The position numbers were made by a program, and so were the translations under genes. The notes beneath the pieces are model-generated. The model was given only the letters and a program-made list of their open reading frames with translations, was not told the origin of the DNA and made no database searches. Below are positions 58,259 through 64,000 of a stretch of DNA of 64,000 nt, piece after piece. The stretch covers positions 1,674,001 to 1,738,000 of the forward strand of contig PZJY01000006.1 of NCBI GenBank assembly GCA_031472005.1. Direction: 5' to 3'. Each line of letters begins with the position of its first letter. Positions within the stretch are counted from its first letter, which is position 1. This DNA comes from Tetracladium setigerum (Eukaryota; Ascomycota; Leotiomycetes; Helotiales).

Positions 58259-60802
58259 TCAATCTTTCGCTGAGTCTATTGTAATTAGGGTATCAAGGGT
58301 ATCCACCACAACTTTGCAACCCCACCTCACTGTCGCGTTCTCGCGCTTCCCTCCTGCGATATCAGACTTGCTCACAACCTTCTTTACAAATTGACGGACT
58401 CCCCTAATCAATGAGGGCGAATCTTTGATCTTCCTAAATATGTTGACCACTGCTTGTTCGTCCTTTTTAATTTTCGGATCCTTTTGACACTGTACTAGAA
58501 GAGTGACAAAGAGCACTTCCAAGAAAGTCTTTGTATTTTCCTGTAGAAAACCCATATTGAGATTTCTGAGGACTTCCAGGCTTAGTGCGCCTTCGACTAT
58601 CAAGGTACCGTACATTTTTGCCAGATTGACAATATGCCTAATGTCGAGCGTGTTTTCCTCGTCTTGAGCTGCGTCGTCGTCGTCGGTTTCCCCCATTTGC
58701 TTGAACAGATCCCAAAGGCAATACTGGAACGATGTCTTCAGCTTCTTGTCTCCACAGACCTTCTGGGAGATTAGAGTGTAATAAGGGTTATACGATTTCT
58801 CTGCTCCAGCACAGTGTATCAAGACCTTCGGAATTTCATACTCTTGAACTTTCTTGAGCTTGAGCTTCGTGAGGCGTAAATACGCATCCTCGTAGTCTTC
58901 AGCTGACATGATAGCAACGAAAATCCCACGTCTGATGTCCGTATTCATTCGGTGCTCTTTGGCTAGCTGAAAGAGATCCGACGTGCCAGTATCCTCGTCT
59001 CTAGCCTTCTTACTCCGAGGTCGATCCTCGGGAGATTCTTCGCTTGTCAGAGCACTGTTTCCGGCCCAACTGGCTCCAACAAGCCACCATTTTCCTTTCT
59101 TGTCAGAATTTCGAATATCTTCCAATCCTATCCTTAAAGGCTCACTGCCTTTGATACTTCTGGTGTTTAGCGTTCCTAGAATTTTCTTCATCCGAATGGT
59201 GTGTTCCGAGGTGACAGCTGAAGCCTGTCCGCCAGCTCTCATCTTATTATTCTTGAGATCATCGATTGTTTCAATCATGAACTTGGTTCTAACACTCAGA
59301 TTCTCCTCTCCACCCGCTTTCGTAACGGCAGGTCGTAGCATCGCGACAATATCTTTCAAGGACGATGGGTCATCTTGCCGTAGCTGAGGACCTGCCGCTC
59401 GAACTACTCTCAGTAGCAGCTCCGCATTTAACTCCGAGAGCTTTTCCAGAAATAATCTGATATAGTCAAACATAAGACTACTTCCAACGACTTGAAAGAT
59501 ATATAGCTCGGACAGTAGCATGATGAGGTTTGAAGTCTCCTTGCTACTGTCAACCGTGGCGGCAGCTGGGCCTTCCTGACTATTTTTGTTTGCTTGTGCG
59601 TAATGCTCGTCGAAAAGCTCCGTGATCCGCTGGATCATCTGAGCTCCAAAGTCCGTCCCAATAATCTTGTATACAGCGGAAGTGAAACCTGCCGGGAGAA
59701 TAATGAGGGAATCTGGCAGACTGGTAGGTTCACAAACCGAAGTCAATAGGAGATCTATCAAAATCGAAGTAACATGTTGCCTAGGACTTTGGAGGTAGAG
59801 CTTTTCTATCTCACCGAGGATAGAGGTGAGATTTGCCTCTGTCAATTTATTGACCAGGCCCTGAGCTTGACGCCGAAGTCGCACTAGATCTTCTGAATCC
59901 GACGAGCTGGGTTTTCGTAAAGAGGGTGGAATATATTTTGCAGAAGCAGTCCCGGTTGTTGGTGCAACATAGGGATTCTCGCGAACACGAGGTACTGGAT
60001 CGACATCAAGTCCACTGTTGTCCGAATCAAATCCATCAAAGTCGTTGTCCATATCCAATTCTTCTTCGGAGCCAGCAGAGTCTTCTTCCGAATCATCATC
60101 CGCAAACTCGGGCCCATCTAATGACATTTCCGAAGCATCGTCTTCACCGTCCTCCGAATCCTCCTCGTCCTCGCTGTCGGTTTCAATTCCTCGGGCCTTC
60201 TTTCGCTTCTGTTCCAGCCATTCATCCGCTTCTGACTTTCGTTTCTTCTTCTCTTGAACATCCAAAGTATCCTCATCTCCACCTAATCCCTCTAACAACT
60301 CATCGAGTCCATCATCTTTGAATGACTGCGGTAAACCTTTCTTCCCTTTCAATCCCAACTTTTTTTCCAGGGCTGCAATCTCCTCATCATCCTCAGCTAA
60401 TTTTTGCTTCACTGAGGTCGAGATCCGAGGAGGTGGCGAGATAGACCTCGTCTTTTCTGTTTTCTTGGGTTGGGATTTGGCCTGGACAGGAGGAGTTTTG
60501 AGAATGGATTTACGTTTCTCAGTCGCAACCCTTTCTGGTTCTGACACAGGTTTAGTGAGTGGCACTTCGTCATCTTCCGAGCCTGACTCCAATTCCTCTT
60601 CATATGTCTCTGTCCGTCGCTGTCGTTTCTGTGGTGGTGGTCCAGTCCTCAAGGCCTTCTTTCCAGCTCTGGCAGCTTTGCGTGTGTCTTTCCTTGACTC
60701 CGAACGACCATGTCGGGAACGTGCCTTGCCATTTCCTTGCGCAGAACCACCGACCTGGTCAAGAATGCTTTTTGGGAGTTGTAGAAGTCCTCTGGGCGCC
60801 AT
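58259..60802 (-). CDS. SGD1: Sgd1/NOM1, nucleolar MIF4G-MA3 protein for 18S rRNA processing
   Basis: Intronless, 847 aa, from the ATG at 60800-60802 (MAPRGLLQLPKSILDQVGG). The first 300 residues are charged and disordered, with basic (HGRSESRKDTRKAARAGKK) and long acidic stretches. A MIF4G domain spans about 320-560 (LRRQAQGLVNKLTEANLTSILGEIEKLY, TDFGAQMIQRITELFDEHY, VVGSSLMFDYIRLFLEKLSELNAELLLRVVRAAGPQLRQDDP). The MA3 domain follows at about 620-740 (MNTDIRRGIFVAIMSAEDYEDAYLRLTKL). It binds a DEAD-box helicase (Fal1/eIF4A-III type) in the nucleolus. It shares a 188-b divergent promoter with SRP14. Confidence 0.95.
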   Translation of the reverse strand: MAPRGLLQLPKSILDQVGGSAQGNGKARSRHGRSESRKDTRKAARAGKKALRTGPPPQKRQRRTETYEEELESGSEDDEVPLTKPVSEPERVATEKRKSILKTPPVQAKSQPKKTEKTRSISPPPRISTSVKQKLAEDDEEIAALEKKLGLKGKKGLPQSFKDDGLDELLEGLGGDEDTLDVQEKKKRKSEADEWLEQKRKKARGIETDSEDEEDSEDGEDDASEMSLDGPEFADDDSEEDSAGSEEELDMDNDFDGFDSDNSGLDVDPVPRVRENPYVAPTTGTASAKYIPPSLRKPSSSDSEDLVRLRRQAQGLVNKLTEANLTSILGEIEKLYLQSPRQHVTSILIDLLLTSVCEPTSLPDSLIILPAGFTSAVYKIIGTDFGAQMIQRITELFDEHYAQANKNSQEGPAAATVDSSKETSNLIMLLSELYIFQVVGSSLMFDYIRLFLEKLSELNAELLLRVVRAAGPQLRQDDPSSLKDIVAMLRPAVTKAGGEENLSVRTKFMIETIDDLKNNKMRAGGQASAVTSEHTIRMKKILGTLNTRSIKGSEPLRIGLEDIRNSDKKGKWWLVGASWAGNSALTSEESPEDRPRSKKARDEDTGTSDLFQLAKEHRMNTDIRRGIFVAIMSAEDYEDAYLRLTKLKLKKVQEYEIPKVLIHCAGAEKSYNPYYTLISQKVCGDKKLKTSFQYCLWDLFKQMGETDDDDAAQDEENTLDIRHIVNLAKMYGTLIVEGALSLEVLRNLNMGFLQENTKTFLEVLFVTLLVQCQKDPKIKKDEQAVVNIFRKIKDSPSLIRGVRQFVKKVVSKSDIAGGKRENATVRWGCKVVVDTLDTLITIDSAKD

Positions 60803-60990
60803 GATTTTGTGTTTCGTGCTGGTTGAAGATATTTCGAGAACTACGCTCAACTCTGAAGGTATATTTGACGAGCCGAGAAAATATACGGGTAGATTTAGTG
60901 ATCATCTTGGCAGCCCCGCGACCCCACCAGAACTTTGGGAGGTGTTCAGTCCGATCTTAACGACATTCCAACATCCAAGGAATTACAACA
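60803..60990. promoter_or_regulatory. Divergent promoter SGD1/SRP14
   Basis: 188 b between the two start codons; both genes must draw on it. Confidence 0.6.
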
Positions 60991-61494
60991 ATGGCGGCGC
61001 ACCACTTGAGCAACGATGATGTGCGTATCAACCTGAAGCACTTGAGTGTATTGGAAGCAACCGCTAATTCTGCTAAAAGTTCTTCAATCAACTCTCCTCC
61101 CTCTTCGACGTTGCGCGCGCAAAGGACCACGGCTCCATCCACCTGTCACAAACAAGCAGTATGAGCCGCTGTCTCTCTGTCTCGTTTGCTTTCTAACACG
61201 GTAGTAGTGACCTATGGCATCGATTTCTCAGAAACTACACCAGGTTCCACCAAACCCCTCTCCCTGGTTATACGCGCCTCGAATGGCAAATCCAAAGTGA
61301 ATCGAGCGAAGAAGGTCAAGCTTTCAACCATTGTGGAGGCAGATTCACTTGAGGGGTTCTACGCAAGGTACGCCGAAGTTTGCAAAGGTGGCATGTCTGG
61401 GTTGAAGAAGAGAGATAGGAGTAAGGCCAAGGAGAAGTTAAAGGCCAAGAAGAAGAAGTTAGGCAATGCTGTCCCTGAGGTTAAGAAAGTATGA
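60991..61494 (+). CDS. SRP14: Signal recognition particle 14 kDa subunit
   Basis: Three exons (60991-61020, 61080-61158, 61208-61494) in consistent phase; 131 aa. MAAHHLSNDD|FFNQLSSLFDVARAKDHGSIHLSQTS|MTYGIDFSE shows the alpha-beta Alu-binding fold. It continues LSLVIRASNGKSK...KLSTIVEADSLEGFYARYAEVCKGGMSGLKKRD and ends with a Lys-rich tail (KAKEKLKAKKKKLG) that contacts SRP RNA. It is part of the SRP Alu domain that pauses translation of secretory proteins. Confidence 0.94.
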
Positions 61495-62476
61495 AAAAAG
61501 GCTGTAGCCATAGCAATGTATTGGGACATCCTGGAATCATCAGGGCAGGGGGAAGCGAATAAACTTTAAACAATATACCACATTAGCGAGTAAGAGCTTC
61601 CTCCAAGTCCTCTCCATCCGCTATCCTTCCGTTCTTGACGATGCCAGCACTTGGGTTTCTTTTATCAAAACTAACTAATCATCATTCAAAGAAAGCAAGG
61701 TTCCTACCCAATCAAAAATTTGATGCGCTGGCTAAAAGGGAATCGCTGCAAGTGCAACAGAAGAGATCTAGTCATTTGTCCATGCTTGAACCGAGGATGC
61801 TTCTACCTTTTACGAATATGAAGATTATACTGTCGGTCATTACTAGAAGATGAAATCGGCCAAATTGAAGAACAAGGGTAGTTTGCCCACCATAGGGTTT
61901 TGTGATCACATATTAGGTTCGTGGGGCGAAAGAAACTTGGTTATTTATCCCTTTCATCAAAGTTGCTCCCATTCTCTCTAGCAAGGGAGAGAAACTAGCC
62001 CGCAAAGTGCGAAGGTTTCTGATCGCTCCCTATCATCTCTAGCCTTCCCAAGTAACCCAGAAACGTGGGAATTGGTACAGTGTCCCGCCAAGCTATTAGC
62101 ACATGGTAATCCTCAATACAGTCGTTTCTGATTCAGGATACAACGATGATATTTCTAAAGGTAAAGGACAGGCCAGCAGTCCAGGCAAAAGCATTGTTCC
62201 CCAAGCACCTAAAAGCTTCGATAACACGCCACTCCATTTGTATAATTCGTAAGATACATTCGTCGATATTCTGCCGCGTAGAAAACCCTGCATCCGTATA
62301 TTATTAGCATTCAATATTATGGATGTAAGAAGAAAAGGAAGGATGATAAATATACCATAAACCATCATGCCAAAATGTGTCCAACTAACGACCAAAGCCT
62401 TCTTTCTATGGTGGAAATTCTACAAACGTGATATCATTCTTCGCAATATCGATAGAGGTAATTTTGCACATCGGTG
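61495..62476. other. Intergenic region
   Basis: No gene recognised. A minus-strand hydrophobic open frame (62096-62395) could be part of a small spliced gene but has no supported start or partner exon. Confidence 0.4.
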
Positions 62477-63787
62477 TCACAACTTGCTCGGATCTGGATA
62501 TTCGTACTGTGGCTGACCTGTGTGCTGGTTGTGTGTGTGATCTTTGCTGGAGTTTGCGTCGTAGTCACCCAACGACATGTTGCTATATACAGTGATCTTC
62601 GCTCCCTTCCGCTGGTCAAATTCATCCTGTTTCCTTGTTAGACCCTGTTGTTGGTGAGAATACAGTGGCTGACTTGCGTTGAACTGAAGATCTGGGTCTA
62701 GATGAAGGAGGTCATTTGGTGTTTGTTGTTGACATCCTGGCTGGTTAAATTGGATGTCCTGTAACCTTCCACTGGTTTGAGGGTATGTATGTGGTAGTTC
62801 TGGGACAGAGATATCATCATCGCCAAACAACATTGGGTCGAGAAGTAGTGAGTAATCTGGCCCTGAATTGTAATCTGGCTCTGGATTGTACTCTGGCTTT
62901 GGATCAGAGGTGCGCGTCTGAGTGCTTCTGACTTCTTGGTAGTCGCAAAAGTTCGGCTGTTCTTGTGTCTCATGAACCTGTTCTGGCGCCGTAGGGGGTG
63001 TCTCGAACAGTCTTGGATCAAGCACCTGCGACCGATCTCCATATTTTGAATAGCAACCTTCTGAATTTGCTCCCTCATACTTGTCATAGATGTTATGGTC
63101 AACAAAATGTGACTGATTTCTGTAATCCCTGTGATGTTGTTGCGGATAGAAGGTGACTTGTTGTTGGGAAAAGTTTTGCTCGTCTTCAGATGGCGAGATA
63201 GATCGTCGTTTGCGTGACCGGACTAAAGGCTGTGGTGACGGAGAACTCACTCTCGAAAGCGACTTTGTCATGGATCTCGTTTCCCGTCGAGTCTTGGCTT
63301 TCGACCTTGACGATGAAGTAGCAACTGATTTTGGCCCACTAGTGCGATCGAGCTTCAATCTCTTATTCACTGGTCTCGTCTCTGACACAACGGGAGCGCG
63401 ACTCATCCCTAGCAATGCTTCATTTACACCCTCAATCTTAACCGGCTGGCAAAGCGCGCAGCCACACCTATGCCCACAGAACCAACAAAAGCCGTCTTCC
63501 TCCATTTGACTTCTCTTCTCTTCTGGCGTTACCATGAACCTCTCCACATCTGCGCTGTCGATCCCCGGCCGTAGATTCTCTCTTTGCTCTAATAGGATGC
63601 CAGCTTCAGCTGCTTTGCAGCGCCAGCAAGTGCCTTCATCGCGATCGTCCGGCTGCGAGCCAATTTGAAAGCACAGCTCTTTCGGGCATTTGGTTTTTGG
63701 CCAGTCGGCGGGGCAGTCCTTCATCTTCGTAACTGAGACATAGGTTCGTCGACAACATGGCAACGTGAACGGGACCACGTAGCACAT
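62477..63787 (-). CDS. Cys-rich N-terminal orphan protein
   Basis: A single frame of 436 aa from the ATG at 63785-63787 (MCYVVPFTLPCCRRTYVSVTK). The first 120 residues carry many cysteines in spaced pairs (CC, C-x7-C-x3-C, CWRC, CWFCGHRCGCALC), suggesting a zinc-binding module. A basic Ser-rich segment follows (about 150-215: SSSRSKAKTRRETRSMTKS, RSRKRRSISP), which could be a nuclear localisation signal. The rest is Gln/Tyr/Pro-rich and disordered. The SQPDDRDEGTCWRC region recalls fungal proteins of unknown function. I do not assign a role. Confidence 0.6.
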   Translation of the reverse strand: MCYVVPFTLPCCRRTYVSVTKMKDCPADWPKTKCPKELCFQIGSQPDDRDEGTCWRCKAAEAGILLEQRENLRPGIDSADVERFMVTPEEKRSQMEEDGFCWFCGHRCGCALCQPVKIEGVNEALLGMSRAPVVSETRPVNKRLKLDRTSGPKSVATSSSRSKAKTRRETRSMTKSLSRVSSPSPQPLVRSRKRRSISPSEDEQNFSQQQVTFYPQQHHRDYRNQSHFVDHNIYDKYEGANSEGCYSKYGDRSQVLDPRLFETPPTAPEQVHETQEQPNFCDYQEVRSTQTRTSDPKPEYNPEPDYNSGPDYSLLLDPMLFGDDDISVPELPHTYPQTSGRLQDIQFNQPGCQQQTPNDLLHLDPDLQFNASQPLYSHQQQGLTRKQDEFDQRKGAKITVYSNMSLGDYDANSSKDHTHNQHTGQPQYEYPDPSKL

Positions 63788-64000
63788 ATCTGTTTCGGGG
63801 GTTCTTGACCTGCGAAGTACTGGGAGAAGGTAGTGCAGGTGCTACGAGGGCGCTTGCGATGACCTTGATTCGTTGCCGAGTGGGGGGTATATTGATGTAA
63901 CTTGATGTCGGGTGTCGGGTGTCGGGTGTCGGGTGTCGGATGTCTAAGAAGAGGGTAGGCAGAGAGAGAAATGAAAGATATGAAGGTCGACTCACTAAGA
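63788..64000. promoter_or_regulatory. Promoter of the Cys-rich orphan, with heptamer repeat
   Basis: GTCGGGT occurs about four and a half times in tandem at about 63907-63940. The region reaches the right edge of the window. Confidence 0.5.

Noticed and set aside
62096..62395. Small membrane protein gene
   Set aside because: Hydrophobic but AT-rich, with no supported start, splice partner or family match.

Overview
The window is nuclear DNA of a filamentous ascomycete (Pezizomycotina; gene content suggests a Leotiomycetes/Helotiales relative, which is inference). The signs are short 45-100 b introns with GTRNGT...CTAAC...AG signals, pyrimidine-rich leaders, an augmin-like subunit, a cell-wall-integrity MAPKKK and a cytochrome-b5-fused sphingolipid desaturase.

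Housekeeping genes fill most of the window. Left block (1-14.4 kb): partial Lys-rich ORF, SWI1, mL49, eIF3e, a 2OG-Fe(II) oxygenase and a DHH/RecJ-like nuclease. Right block (23.5-64 kb): BCK1-type MAPKKK, TSR4, eIF3k, UTP22, cystathionine gamma-synthase, SMC6, COQ9, a TPR-J ER cochaperone (DNAJC3-like), HAUS1-like, VAC14, delta-8 sphingolipid desaturase, dihydrolipoyl dehydrogenase, SGD1/NOM1, SRP14 and a Cys-rich orphan. Several neighbours share short divergent promoters (mL49/eIF3e, UTP22/STR2, DNAJC3/HAUS1, SGD1/SRP14).

Between the blocks lies an accessory island (about 15.1-22.8 kb) unlike its surroundings. It is bounded on the left by an intact, intron-containing tRNA-Arg(ACG) gene. On the right is an isolated 30-nt copy (27/30 identical) of the 3' end of such a tRNA. 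Between them are a large protein with tyrosine-recombinase (Crypton/Starship-captain-like) hallmarks plus C-terminal zinc-finger motifs, two divergent acidic-tail proteins, an orphan basic/coiled protein and a small fragmentary orphan. Scattered through the island are five clusters of a six-base CCRYGG core repeated three or four times at a 10-bp period (one 11-bp step). One cluster sits on the recombinase start codon and one on the start codon of an acidic gene. I read this as a candidate tRNA-targeting integrative element with its own helically phased binding sites. This is the most unusual thing in the window.

About a dozen frame breaks occur in conserved genes. Most are cured by adding one base to a short homopolymer, often G/C, and five gene models then give clean full-length frames. 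That points to under-called homopolymers in the assembly rather than pseudogenes. The recombinase break needs the opposite correction and may be real.
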